A DNA stretch of 64,000 bases, from positions 18,033 to 82,032 of the forward strand of contig JACOEK010000010.1 in the NCBI GenBank assembly GCA_024998595.1, written 5' to 3'. A program made the position numbers and the translations under genes. The notes under the pieces are model-generated. The model was not told the DNA's origin and ran no database searches. It was given only the letters and a program-made list of their open reading frames with translations. Every line of letters begins with the position of its first letter. The stretch's first letter is position 1. This DNA is from Nitrospira sp. Its GTDB lineage: Bacteria > Nitrospirota > Nitrospiria > Nitrospirales > Nitrospiraceae. This document shows, piece after piece, positions 8,845-18,128 of this stretch.

Positions 8845-10920
8845 CTAGAGAAAATAATCGAAATCCTGTTCGCGTCGCAGGTTCCGGCGCACAGCAAAAA
8901 TTTGTACCGGAACTGAATGCGGATCGAGCTGGACATAATTTCGAGACCCCTGCCACACATAATAGGCGTGCGTGAGGAGGTCATGGACTTGAAATGGGCG
9001 GTTCGCGTGAATCCCGAGGGCTGAGAGATCCAATTCCAGCCAGCCGGCATGGACGTGGTGCGGACTGAGGTTCACCACGACGAGAATGACGTTCGAACCG
9101 TCAGGCGATTGTTTGCTATAGGCCATGAGGTAGTCGTTGTCGATGGGATGAAACTGCAGATGAGCATCGCTTTGCAGAGCAGGATTCTCACGGCGGATAC
9201 GGTTGATCAGGCCGATGAACTCTTTCAGGCTATCCGGTCGAGTGATATCCCAGCGCCGCACTTCATATTTCTCAGAATCCAGGTATTCCTCGCTGCCTGG
9301 TTTCTGCGGGCGGTTTTCATAGAGTTCAAAGGCCGGCCCATAAATACCGTAACTCGATCCCAAAGTTGCAGCTAACGCCAGCCGGACCATGAACACCGGA
9401 CGGCCGCCGTGCTGTAAGTGTTCAGTGAGAATGTCGGGTGTATTCGTCCACAGGTTGGGGCGAAAGAATTCCCGTACTGGAGACGTGGTGAGCTCAGTGA
9501 AATAGTCGGTGAGCTCCGGCTTGCTGTTGCGCCAGGCAAAGTAGGTATACGACTGCGTGAACCCCACCTTTGCCAAATGGTACATCACCTTGGGCCTGGT
9601 AAAGGCTTCGGCGAGGAAGATGGTCTCCGGATACGCGGCTTTCACATCGCCGATAAGCCATTTCCAAAAGAGAAATGGCTTCGTATGGGGATTGTCTACG
9701 CGAAAGATCCGGATGCCATGATCGATCCAGTACTGGACAACGCCTCGAAGCTCTTTCCAGAGTTCGGGGAACGCGTCGGTCTCGAAATTCAATGGAAAGA
9801 TATCCTGGTACTGTTTGGGCGGATTTTCCGCGAATTGGATGGTGCCGTCAGGGCGTGTCATAAACCATTCCGGATGTTCTTGGACGTAAGGATGGTCGGG
9901 GGAGCATTGGAAGGCCAGATCGAGGGCAATCTCGATGCCCTTCTCGCGGGCGACAGCCAGGAGCTGCTTGAAATCCTCGAGGCTACCCAATTGGGAATGG
10001 ATAGCCCTGTGCCCGCCGTTGCGGGATCCGATGGCCCAGGGGCTGCCTACAGAAGCCGAGTCGCCACGTGGATTATTGTTTGGCCCCTTCCTATGGGTTT
10101 CGCCAATAGGATGAATCGGGGGGAGATAGAGTACGTCAAACCCCATCTCCGCGATATACGAGAGCCGTGATTCGCAATCCTTGAATGTGCCGTGGGGCTG
10201 ATCTTCATCGGTCGTAGAACGTGGAAACATTTCATACCAGGCGCTGAATCTAGCTTTGGGGCGATCTACCACGACGAGGAGTTCCCGATCGTAAGAACTG
10301 CTCAGGCGGTGGTCGACGCAGTCTGCCATCACTTCCGCCGCTTCCTCTCCTAGCAGCAGGTCCAGTTCAGCTTGAGAGCGGGGATCACAGCGAGACACCG
10401 CCGCCTGGATATCTTTCAGGCGGCGCCGTGATGTGTCGGATGCGTGACCGTACGCTTTTTCGATCAGCTGTGTGCCGATCAAGATGTCCACGGTAACATC
10501 TTGCTGTGCGATCAACCGCTTGCGCATGTCGCGCTGCCACGTGGCAAAATGATCCACCCATCCGATGATGCTATATCGATAGTGGCCTAGTTCACGCACT
10601 TCGAACGAGGCCTGCCACCGATCATTTCCTGAAAAACTCAACGGCGTTTCAAGCCATTCATCTTGATGCTCATGACGGGAGCGGAGGAGGCCTCGTATCA
10701 CATCGTGTCCGTCCGCAAAAAGGTCTGCTTGCACAACAATCGTATCTCCAAGCTCTCGCTTGATCGGATACCGGCCCCCATCGACTTCCGGTTCGACATG
10801 TTCAATCGCCACTCGGAGACGTCCCTCGCTCGTCAAAGCGGAAGATGGCACCTGGTTTCCCCGGCTCATTTGCTCTGCCCGCCTCTTCTGCGGTGCATCT
10901 GTGCGTGTGGTTCGCTTCAT
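8845..10920 (-). CDS. glgE: alpha-1,4-glucan:maltose-1-phosphate maltosyltransferase
   Basis: 691 residues, usual size for GlgE. An N-terminal beta-sandwich domain and helical insert (about 30-215) precede a GH13_3 barrel. The motif FRVDNPHTKP (406-415) carries nucleophile Asp409, and LAEAF carries acid/base Glu438. The Asn-Pro-His after the nucleophile is typical of GlgE and not of amylases. The enzyme adds maltosyl units from maltose-1-phosphate to the non-reducing end of alpha-glucan. The ATG at 10918-10920 overlaps the stop of the membrane-protein gene (ATGA) and has no Shine-Dalgarno of its own, suggesting translational coupling. ATG at codon 18 is a possible alternative start. Confidence 0.96.
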   Translation of the reverse strand: MKRTTRTDAPQKRRAEQMSRGNQVPSSALTSEGRLRVAIEHVEPEVDGGRYPIKRELGDTIVVQADLFADGHDVIRGLLRSRHEHQDEWLETPLSFSGNDRWQASFEVRELGHYRYSIIGWVDHFATWQRDMRKRLIAQQDVTVDILIGTQLIEKAYGHASDTSRRRLKDIQAAVSRCDPRSQAELDLLLGEEAAEVMADCVDHRLSSSYDRELLVVVDRPKARFSAWYEMFPRSTTDEDQPHGTFKDCESRLSYIAEMGFDVLYLPPIHPIGETHRKGPNNNPRGDSASVGSPWAIGSRNGGHRAIHSQLGSLEDFKQLLAVAREKGIEIALDLAFQCSPDHPYVQEHPEWFMTRPDGTIQFAENPPKQYQDIFPLNFETDAFPELWKELRGVVQYWIDHGIRIFRVDNPHTKPFLFWKWLIGDVKAAYPETIFLAEAFTRPKVMYHLAKVGFTQSYTYFAWRNSKPELTDYFTELTTSPVREFFRPNLWTNTPDILTEHLQHGGRPVFMVRLALAATLGSSYGIYGPAFELYENRPQKPGSEEYLDSEKYEVRRWDITRPDSLKEFIGLINRIRRENPALQSDAHLQFHPIDNDYLMAYSKQSPDGSNVILVVVNLSPHHVHAGWLELDLSALGIHANRPFQVHDLLTHAYYVWQGSRNYVQLDPHSVPVQIFAVRRNLRREQDFDYFL

Positions 10921-11618
10921 AAATGTGACAACTGATCGGCCTTGTGTTCATGCCGGCTGAAACGTCGTTCGAGGATCTCTCTCATAAGATGTCGCCCGCC
11001 CAAGCCCACGGCCAGGGCAAGCGCGAGTACCACGCCGCCGAACGTGATGGAGAAGGCCGCGATGACAATCTCCTTCGCAATCCCCAACTGGGTCAGCACC
11101 ATCGCGCAGGTGAACAATAGGAGGCCCCATCGCACCAACCCCGCGACGACCCGGGCTTCTTCGACCTGGGCGTTCACGGCAGCAATCAAGGAGGCCTCGG
11201 CAAAGAAATTGGCGCACAGCACCCCCACCAGGAGAACGAGGGACGCGGCCAGCACGTTAGGCAAGAAGGCGACGATCTGACTGATCAAATTGGCCGTTGC
11301 CGGGAGGTTCATGGCATCGACGCCCATGAAGGCAAATAATAAAAAGACAATCCAGAACAGGACCCCGCTGACGACTAGGGAAACTGGGCGTCGGACTCCC
11401 GCTTGTGAGAGCGGCTGGGCAATGCCCAATCGTTCGCAGAACGAATCGAATCCGAAGGTCCGGAGAACCCGCAGGGTGAGCACCTTCACCGACCAGGCAG
11501 CCAACAGCCCCAGTGTGAGAAAGGTGAGCAAGGCGAGGAGCCGCGGTAACACGAGCACGATTTGCATCACGGTGTCACGAAAGCCGGCGACCATCGTATC
11601 TCTCCACAGGTCACTCAT
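10917..11618 (-). CDS. mechanosensitive-channel-like membrane protein (conserved TM helix family)
   Basis: Start chosen at ATG 11616-11618 (MSDLWRDTM), preceded by GGAGG and overlapping the previous stop by 8 bases; 233 residues. Three to five membrane segments are visible (about 20-45, 80-105, 115-145, 165-190, 195-215). The repeated LPRLLALLTFL... and LPNVLAASLVLL... units fit the conserved TM-helix repeat family related to small-conductance mechanosensitive channels. The cytoplasmic MscS beta domain is missing, so whether it gates a pore is open. Its place inside a trehalose/glucan operon suggests an osmotic role; that is inference. Confidence 0.7.
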   Translation of the reverse strand: MSDLWRDTMVAGFRDTVMQIVLVLPRLLALLTFLTLGLLAAWSVKVLTLRVLRTFGFDSFCERLGIAQPLSQAGVRRPVSLVVSGVLFWIVFLLFAFMGVDAMNLPATANLISQIVAFLPNVLAASLVLLVGVLCANFFAEASLIAAVNAQVEEARVVAGLVRWGLLLFTCAMVLTQLGIAKEIVIAAFSITFGGVVLALALAVGLGGRHLMREILERRFSRHEHKADQLSHL

Positions 11619-12930
11619 CGCGCCACCTCCATTGTTCCACGAGATACGACTTCGACAACTCGAACTCGCGGCATAGCCTCTCCACCGTTCGATCGACCTC
11701 CGCGGAATCCCCATGCTGAGTTTCCAGGACGAAAGAAGCCGTCCGCCCCAAGTACAGAGGAGTCAGCGCCTTCAACATATGTTCCCGGTGCAATGTCTGG
11801 TTGTGATACGCCAGGGAAAAGTCGTAGACGGTTTGCACCCAGAGTGAGGGTGGAAACCGGAACTCTTCCGGGTCTTGGATGTCGAGTGCGATGATTTGTC
11901 CCAGGGTGTCTCGAGACAGAATCAATTCCCAGAGCGGAAGCAAATCGCGCAATCCCTGCTTGAATCCGCTCACCATTCGACCGGTGTGCAAGGGCCCGGG
12001 ATCGGGTGCGGACTCCGGATCGCCATAGACCGGTACCTCGCTCGACTCCTTAACCTTCTCCCACGATGATTCATACTCTTCCATCGAGTGAAAGATGCCT
12101 CCGACGGTTTGTGCGAGCAGCACCGACAGATCAACTGTTCCGAGTGTAGGTTCCTGATCCCTGGTGCCGAGATACGTGTGGCACACGCGATAGCCGCCAG
12201 CGAGCGCAGCCGTGGCGAGCCGGCTATCCACACTGTATTTGGCCGCGGTTCCTGTCCAGGTCGACCGGGTGATCAAATCACCGGCGAATTTCCCGGACAA
12301 ACCATAAGCGCCGCCGCTCGGATACCGTAATCGTTTGCCATACAGCGCACGGGTCAGGGGATACAGCAGGTTGGTCGCGAGTGTGCCCTCATACCGGTGG
12401 CGACGATAGAGTGGGACGACATAATCCTCGCCTTGTTCATAGACTGGTCTGCCGAGATGATCGATCCAGGCGGGGCTGAGTGACCGCAGCTGTCCTTCCA
12501 CGATCAGGCATATCTTGGGTTGTAAGCGCCGTGCCGTCAGACAGAAGTTGTGGATGCTTTCATCTCGACCGGGGAAGCCCTGTTCTCTGGTGAGATTTGC
12601 ATAGGTTCCTGCCGCATTGGACACAGTCCGGACGGGAAGTATGCCGGCCGCCAGCCGAGTGATGATGCCGGATGTCCCGTCTTGTGAGCCCGCGTCGCAA
12701 TTCAGGAGCAGTGCAGACGCGGTCGGGAAGAACTGCCGCAATCCTTCCAGGATTGATTTCAGGACGGCCTCGATGGATCCGGCATTGTTGAGGGTCATCA
12801 AGCCTATCATGATATCAATCGTGTCAACCGGCCACTCGCGGTCAGCACCTGACGCGGAAAGTTCCGGGTTGGTGGGCAGCATTTCTGTATCACTGTTTCC
12901 GCCTTGCGGCATTGAAATGACCGTCGCCAT
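11611..12930 (-). CDS. GT81/GT2-like glycosyltransferase, glucosylglycerate-synthase-like, altered active site
   Basis: 439 residues. About residues 36-300 resemble the family of glucosyl- and mannosyl-glycerate synthases: a Rossmann-like start (IDIMIGLMTLNNA), NCDAGSQDGT (77-86), and the hallmark block YRRHRYEGTLATN...PLTRALYGKR (175-200). From memory, active members read VDSDLRS where this protein has VEGQLRS (Glu145-Gly146-Gln147), and GGDFG where it has GGAYG (206-210). The metal-binding Asp residues thus seem replaced. It may use another mechanism, another substrate, or be a non-catalytic partner. The C-terminal 140 residues are helical. It lies between treT (17-base gap) and the channel-like gene. 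Confidence 0.7.
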   Translation of the reverse strand: MATVISMPQGGNSDTEMLPTNPELSASGADREWPVDTIDIMIGLMTLNNAGSIEAVLKSILEGLRQFFPTASALLLNCDAGSQDGTSGIITRLAAGILPVRTVSNAAGTYANLTREQGFPGRDESIHNFCLTARRLQPKICLIVEGQLRSLSPAWIDHLGRPVYEQGEDYVVPLYRRHRYEGTLATNLLYPLTRALYGKRLRYPSGGAYGLSGKFAGDLITRSTWTGTAAKYSVDSRLATAALAGGYRVCHTYLGTRDQEPTLGTVDLSVLLAQTVGGIFHSMEEYESSWEKVKESSEVPVYGDPESAPDPGPLHTGRMVSGFKQGLRDLLPLWELILSRDTLGQIIALDIQDPEEFRFPPSLWVQTVYDFSLAYHNQTLHREHMLKALTPLYLGRTASFVLETQHGDSAEVDRTVERLCREFELSKSYLVEQWRWRDE

Positions 12931-12947
12931 CTGTCACCACATCACGC

Positions 12948-14147
12948 TCAGGTTGCCGGCAGGAGTTTCAGCAAGGTCAGGTAATCCCCCAGCTGCCGGG
13001 TAATGAGAAAATTACGCCGGACATGTTCGCGCGCCATGGCGCCCATTCTGTTCATCAGTCCTGGGTTGTTGAGCAAATGCCGAATGCGGAAGGCCGCCCC
13101 CTCCACGGAATGGACCACATAGCCGGTGACTCCATCGACGACCTGCGCGGCAATGCCTCCGGCCGTGCTCCCGACGACCGGTTTCCCTTTCCACATCGCT
13201 TCCGACACGGTCAACCCAAACCCTTCCTTCACTGATTTTTGGAGGACGACGGTGGCACTCCGCTGCAGCGCGTTGATTTCCAGATCCGCCTCCGGAGGAA
13301 GTTGAATGACATGGATGTCGGGATCGCGAGCCTCGGCCTCCCGGAGTTCCATAAGCACCGCTTCGCCTTCGGGATCGTGCATGACCCCGGCTCCGGCCAA
13401 GACCAGTTGGCAATCATGGTGTCGCTTGACGAGCCGATAGGTTTGAATGGCGCCCAACGGATCTTTAAAACGATCGAAGCGGGCGACCTGCAACAGCATC
13501 GGCTTTACCCTGTGAATACCGAGCCGATCGAGCACCTGCGTGATCTCGGAACGGCTCATGTCGCGATTTTTCGGGCTGAGCGGATCGATCGATGGATAGA
13601 TCAAAAACTTGGGAATCGGCAGGCGCTGAGCGAAGCCGGACAGCGAGAAAATGGCGGCGTCATATTTGAGGATGTAACGGCGAAGAAAGGCCCAGGCCGG
13701 ACGTTGAGGCTGGGCCAGGTCCAAGTGGCAGCGCCAGAGCCAGCAACCATTGGTGCGATAGTCCACCAGTCCTGCCGGTTGATGGTCATGAACCATCACC
13801 ATGTCAGCCTCGAGTTTCAGCGCCTTGGCATTCCGCTCGATGACGCTGGCATACGTCTGATACATGTCGTCGGTGAGCTTGTCGTCACGACCCTGCAAGG
13901 CGTTCAGCATACGTGTCACCACCACGAAATACTCTTGTGAGCCGGCTAGCACTTCCCACCGGGCTTCGACACCTAACGACACCATCATCGGAACGAGACG
14001 CCGCAAGACTTCCGACATCCCGCCCCCATATCTGACGGCGTTCAGGTGAAGGAAACTTTTTCCCTGCACGAGATCACTCAAGCGGTACAGGAAATCGACC
14101 GTACCCTTCGGTGACACTTCGCGATATTCATCCAATGCCGAATTCAC
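12948..14147 (-). CDS. treT: trehalose synthase, TreT-type glycosyltransferase (GT4)
   Basis: 399 residues, close to the usual size of TreT. The N-terminal domain shows HLNAVRYGGGMSEVLRR (34-50), the acceptor-side Gly-rich loop of TreT. The C-terminal domain carries Arg223 and Lys228 (VARFDRFKD) and the E-x7-E motif EGFGLTVSE (Glu308, Glu316) of GT4 enzymes. TreT joins NDP-glucose and glucose into trehalose, reversibly. With TreS in the same operon it gives two ways to make trehalose. A related GT4 with another acceptor is possible. It is spaced 48 bases from treS and 17 from the next glycosyltransferase. Confidence 0.85.
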   Translation of the reverse strand: MNSALDEYREVSPKGTVDFLYRLSDLVQGKSFLHLNAVRYGGGMSEVLRRLVPMMVSLGVEARWEVLAGSQEYFVVVTRMLNALQGRDDKLTDDMYQTYASVIERNAKALKLEADMVMVHDHQPAGLVDYRTNGCWLWRCHLDLAQPQRPAWAFLRRYILKYDAAIFSLSGFAQRLPIPKFLIYPSIDPLSPKNRDMSRSEITQVLDRLGIHRVKPMLLQVARFDRFKDPLGAIQTYRLVKRHHDCQLVLAGAGVMHDPEGEAVLMELREAEARDPDIHVIQLPPEADLEINALQRSATVVLQKSVKEGFGLTVSEAMWKGKPVVGSTAGGIAAQVVDGVTGYVVHSVEGAAFRIRHLLNNPGLMNRMGAMAREHVRRNFLITRQLGDYLTLLKLLPAT

Positions 14148-14195
14148 CAGGTAATTCTCCTCACCAGGAGCGAACCATGAATAGGATCTCGCTCC

Positions 14196-15875
14196 TCAGA
14201 TCGCGCTCCATTCCATGCTGTAGGCGCTGGTACCGGACCGGACAGCCGGCAGATGCAACCAATACGAACTGTAGGGCCCTAACGTCAGCACGTAGGGTTG
14301 TTCGTGAATGGTGGGAAAGCGTGACTCTCCGAGTAATTCTTCGGGCACAACGTCTTTGTAGCGACCGAGGTCGAGTTCGACGGCCTGGGACGACCCCGCC
14401 AGGTTGTGCACGAGCAGTAACGTCTCCTGTTCATAAGCACGGATGTAGGCGAGGATTTTTTCATTCGCCGGACTCAGGAACTGCAACGTTCCACGACCAA
14501 ACACCTTGTGCTTCTTCCGGATCGCGATCATTCGCCGCATCCAATTCAACAATGAATGTGTCGCCTGCTTTTGAGCATCGATGTTGACGGACTGATATCC
14601 GTAGACAGCATCGGCCACGACGGGAAGGAACAACTGGGACGGGTCGGCCTTGGAAAAGCCGGCGTTGCGGTCGGCGGTCCACGGCATCGGAGTGCGCACG
14701 CCGTTCCTGTCGCCAAGGTGAATGTTGTCGCCCATGCCGATTTCATCTCCGTAATAGATGATTGGACTGCCGGGAAGGGTGAAGACGATACTGTTCAAGA
14801 GCTCGACCTTTCGACGATCGTTATCCAGGAGCGGAGCCAATCGACGGGCAATGCCGATATTGCGCCGCATCTGAGGATCGCGCGCATAAGCGTAATACAT
14901 GTAATCGCGCTCCTCGCCGGTACACATTTCCAGCGTCAGTTCATCATGGTTCCTCAAGAAGAGGCACCACTGGCAGGCTGCAGGGATGTCCGGAGTATGT
15001 TTGAACATGTCCACAATCGGTTGGCGATCCTCACTTCTGACGCCCATGAACAATCGCGGCATGAGCGGAAAATGAAAGGCCATGTGGAACTCGTCGCCGT
15101 CCCCGAAGTAGGGACGCACGTCGCTGGGCCATTGGTTGGCCTCAGCCAACAGCACCCGGCCTTTGTAGCGCTGGTCGATGCTGCTCCGGATCTCTTTCAG
15201 ATAGCGATGGGTTTCCGGCAGGTTCTCGCAAATGGTGCCTTCGCGTTCGAACAGGTAGGGCACTGCATCACATCGAAACCCGTCGAGCCCCTGGTCGAGC
15301 CAATACTCCATGACTTGAATCATGGCGCGGCGGACTTCGGGATTGTCGTAGTTGAGGTCGGGTTGATGGCTGAAAAATCGATGCCAGAAATACGCCTGCG
15401 CCTCATGATCCCAGGTCCAATTGGATTTCTCCGTGTCGACAAAAATAATCCGAGCGCGGGGATATTTCTGATCCGTGTCGCTCCAGACGTAATAGTGCCG
15501 GGTCGGTGCGTCAGGGGAGGCTTTTGCCGCCTGAAACCATGCATGTTGGTCGGAGGTATGATTGAGAATCAGGTCGACGATCACCCGCATGCCGCGGCGA
15601 TGTGCCTCCTCCAGCAGGCGCCGGAAGTCATCTGTTGTGCCATACGACGCAGCGATGTTGCGAAAATCCGCCACATCGTACCCATCGTCCCTTAACGGCG
15701 AGGGATAAAAGGGGAGGAGCCAGAGGCAATCCACGCCGAGCCATTCGAGATAATCCAGTTTCTGAATCAGGCCGGCAAAGTCTCCCACGCCATCGTCGTT
15801 GCCGTCGTAAAAGGCGCGGACGTGAAGTTCATAAAACACGGCGTCTTTGTACCAAAGTGGATCTTGATTCAGCAT
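14196..15875 (-). CDS. treS: trehalose synthase (maltose alpha-D-glucosyltransferase)
   Basis: 559 residues, the length of TreS without a fused maltokinase. A GH13_16 barrel begins [15 protein letters not shown]. It holds nucleophile Asp203 ([12 protein letters not shown]), acid/base Glu245 (LLAEANQWP) and Asp311 ([11 protein letters not shown]). [13 protein letters not shown] is a strong TreS signature. The enzyme interconverts maltose and trehalose and supplies maltose to the maltokinase four genes further downstream. It starts 3 bases after the DUF5752 gene. Confidence 0.95.
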   Translation of the reverse strand: MLNQDPLWYKDAVFYELHVRAFYDGNDDGVGDFAGLIQKLDYLEWLGVDCLWLLPFYPSPLRDDGYDVADFRNIAASYGTTDDFRRLLEEAHRRGMRVIVDLILNHTSDQHAWFQAAKASPDAPTRHYYVWSDTDQKYPRARIIFVDTEKSNWTWDHEAQAYFWHRFFSHQPDLNYDNPEVRRAMIQVMEYWLDQGLDGFRCDAVPYLFEREGTICENLPETHRYLKEIRSSIDQRYKGRVLLAEANQWPSDVRPYFGDGDEFHMAFHFPLMPRLFMGVRSEDRQPIVDMFKHTPDIPAACQWCLFLRNHDELTLEMCTGEERDYMYYAYARDPQMRRNIGIARRLAPLLDNDRRKVELLNSIVFTLPGSPIIYYGDEIGMGDNIHLGDRNGVRTPMPWTADRNAGFSKADPSQLFLPVVADAVYGYQSVNIDAQKQATHSLLNWMRRMIAIRKKHKVFGRGTLQFLSPANEKILAYIRAYEQETLLLVHNLAGSSQAVELDLGRYKDVVPEELLGESRFPTIHEQPYVLTLGPYSSYWLHLPAVRSGTSAYSMEWSAI

Positions 15876-15878
15876 CGA

Positions 15879-16634
15879 TCAGGCCTTCACCGAGTCACCG
15901 GTCAAGAATTCATCACAGGCGGTAATGAGCTTAGAGCGGAGTCGCTCCAGGCTGCCCTGGTAGGGGTTGATCGAGCGGATGCGATCAGCCAGGTTCGTGA
16001 GGCCCAGACTCGTGCGAATCCAAGCCGAGAAATCGTTCTCTGCGCGCCGCAGACGAAAATGCGCTTCGAACATATGGAAGTAGATGGTGCTCACGTCGAT
16101 GTCGGCCACCATATCGCGAAAATCCTGCAGCGTGTGTGCCTTCAGCCCGATGGGCACTTCGAGAATCCTGGAGCGTTTAAAATGGAATGGCTGGCCAAAA
16201 ACGACCCTCGGGATAATGGGGCTCCGGGAGAGATGGTCGTCGATGATAGAGATCAGTTCCTCTCGCAGGTTCTCCAGGTCCGGGTAGTCGAAGGGGTCAA
16301 GTACGGCGAGGCGTTCTCCCAGGACATGATCCCCGATTTGCATCACGACCCATTGCGCAAAGTCGTTGGGGTAGGTTCCTTCGATCAATCCATGGCGGAG
16401 GAAATAGCTGTGGGTGTGAAAATGAATGGAATCCAAGGGCACTTCTTCGATCAGCTCCGCGAGTTCTTTTTCGTCATCCGCCTGATGGGCGATACTTTCT
16501 TGCAGTTCGCTGCAACCGATGAATGCAAATGGGGCCTCCGCAATGAGCGCCACGTATCTCGACTCCCTTCTGCGTTCAGCGACAAGTAACACAGATCCTC
16601 TGTCCACCGGCTCGATCGAATCGAACGATGCCAC
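15879..16634 (-). CDS. DUF5752-family protein, first gene of the alpha-glucan operon
   Basis: 251 residues from a GTG at 16632-16634, or 237 from a GTG at 16590-16592 that has a better Shine-Dalgarno (ACAGAGGATCT) and is probably the true start. The protein has FAFIGCSELQESIAH near the N-terminus and a repeated halfway theme, IGLKAHTLQDFRDMV with TIYFHMFEAHFRL; HFHTHSYFLRHG resembles the second. This internal duplication and the His/Phe-rich helices fit DUF5752. Its biochemical role is not known to me. Its position directly before treS suggests a role in trehalose or glucan control. Confidence 0.75.
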   Translation of the reverse strand: MASFDSIEPVDRGSVLLVAERRRESRYVALIAEAPFAFIGCSELQESIAHQADDEKELAELIEEVPLDSIHFHTHSYFLRHGLIEGTYPNDFAQWVVMQIGDHVLGERLAVLDPFDYPDLENLREELISIIDDHLSRSPIIPRVVFGQPFHFKRSRILEVPIGLKAHTLQDFRDMVADIDVSTIYFHMFEAHFRLRRAENDFSAWIRTSLGLTNLADRIRSINPYQGSLERLRSKLITACDEFLTGDSVKA

Positions 16635-17222
16635 CGATGTACGAGTTCACTATAAATCGTTCGGAGCGGGATCCTTACTAGTGAAACACCTAGATGGCCG
16701 GGAAGCGATGTCGTCACATAGTAACCGTATCGCGTAGTGGGGGAAGTTGGGGAAGATGGCGATGGAGCGATGATTCGGCTATGGCGTTACACACACCATG
16801 CCTGGTGCCGATTGACGGCCTACTGAGGGAACGATGCGGCAAGAATTCCCTGGGCCGTCGAGTCGCGAAGTATACACATGACGGCCAGGCACTGTGTCAT
16901 TTCGAATGCGATGCAGGACATGTGTTCCACTCCGATGATACCTGCCGATACTATTTCGAATGTGATTGTCGGCCCCGTTACGCGCAGTCGGATCAATCCC
17001 GGTCCCAGCCCGACCCGTAAATCAATCGCTCTTCCAAGATCACAACTTTGAGTAGTCCTTCAGCCTGGAACGGTATCAGGGCAATTCATTTCCGTTTGAT
17101 AGACTCGAATTTCTTCACAAAATTGCCGGTGTCGTGTACCGTACAGAAACCGGCTCCGAACATGGTGTTTGGAGGATGGCGCGGTTCATTGCATTCTTGC
17201 CTGACCCCGGGCTGGCCGCCAG
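16635..17222. other. 588-bp divergent intergenic region
   Basis: This separates the minus-strand glucan operon from the plus-strand desaturase-like gene. A plus-strand frame at 16694-17020 stays open and ends in a Cys/His-containing segment (CHFECDAGHVFH...), but it has no ribosome binding site and I recognise no family, so I do not call it. The region probably holds promoters for both flanking units. Confidence 0.4.
16649..16654 (-). promoter_or_regulatory. possible -10 box of the alpha-glucan operon
   Basis: TATAGT reads on the minus strand at 16649-16654, with transcription predicted to begin near 16642. That would leave the GTG at 16634 almost without a leader but give the GTG at 16592 about 50 bases of leader, supporting the later start. 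The -35 match is poor, so an activator or another sigma factor may be needed. Confidence 0.3.
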
Positions 17223-17939
17223 ATGCTCAATCCTTATCTTCTGTTCTGGAGTATCGGCCTGCTATTTTTTGCCGCCGAGTGGCTCCATCCGGCGCGCTCG
17301 ATTCCTTATCGTTCAGTCTTCTGGCGCGACCTCTTGGCGCTGGGGGTCTACAACCTGTCGTTCCTATTGGTCGTGCAGGTTACCGATCGAATACCGATCC
17401 CACAGTATCTTCCTGCTGCCTTGTACAATCTCCCCACCGCCGGCAAACTGATTTTGTTTTATATCGTCGAAGACTTTGGCCTCTATTGGGTGCACCGGCT
17501 TATGCATACCAGCCCGGTCTGGCCTATCCACCGATGGCATCACTCACCAACGTCCCTGTACTGGTTGGCCGGGATACGTGCGACGATCCCCCACATTGCG
17601 CTCTTCAATCTGACCTATGTCGCGGCGCTTCCGCTCCTCCACGATGCCTCCGGCTGGGCGTTCCAGGTGATCATGGTTGAACATATTGTGCGCAACAACT
17701 GGATGCACCTCAATGTGACCTGGAAATCGTCCTGGCTGGAGTGGGTGGTTGTTACTCCCCGCTATCACCACATCCACCATAGCAGCGACCCGGCGCATCA
17801 AATGAAAAACCTGGGCGCGTTGTTGACGGTGTGGGATCGATTATTCGGGACCTACTACAATCCCGATGATCTCACCGGTGAATTAAGGTTTGGGCTGAGC
17901 GAGCGAGTGAATCCGGTACGACTCGTCATCGGCGTCTGA
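17223..17939 (+). CDS. sterol desaturase / fatty acid hydroxylase family protein
   Basis: 238 residues. The three histidine clusters of the membrane di-iron hydroxylase family are present: HRLMH (91-95), HRWHH (103-107) and HHIHH (182-186). Hydrophobic segments are at about 5-20, 38-55, 72-90 and 120-142. Such proteins hydroxylate or desaturate membrane lipids with O2 and an electron donor. The lipid substrate cannot be deduced; hopanoid or fatty-acid modification is possible since squalene genes occur in this window. It stands alone, with no cotranscribed partner. Confidence 0.85.
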   Translation: MLNPYLLFWSIGLLFFAAEWLHPARSIPYRSVFWRDLLALGVYNLSFLLVVQVTDRIPIPQYLPAALYNLPTAGKLILFYIVEDFGLYWVHRLMHTSPVWPIHRWHHSPTSLYWLAGIRATIPHIALFNLTYVAALPLLHDASGWAFQVIMVEHIVRNNWMHLNVTWKSSWLEWVVVTPRYHHIHHSSDPAHQMKNLGALLTVWDRLFGTYYNPDDLTGELRFGLSERVNPVRLVIGV

Positions 17940-18128
17940 CACCAGCCTTCTATCGTGAAGCAAGCTTCCGCACCTGTATGCCGTGATGCATGCGGTCTTC
18001 ACTACGCCACAGTCTTGGTCACGATCTATGGAGTCTCGGGTACGATCCGTTGCCCGACTTGTTGTCGGCAGGCGGCGGTAAGGGCAAGAATCCGAGTTCT
18101 GCCGGAGGTTGCTGGAAGCGGTATGTGG

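Noticed and set aside
14556..15695. 379-codon open frame on the plus strand
   Set aside because: Antisense to treS, which has all GH13 catalytic residues.
16694..17020. Plus-strand frame with a Cys/His-containing end
   Set aside because: No ribosome binding site and no known family; the Cys and His spacing does not match a zinc motif I can name. Could be revived by conservation in relatives.
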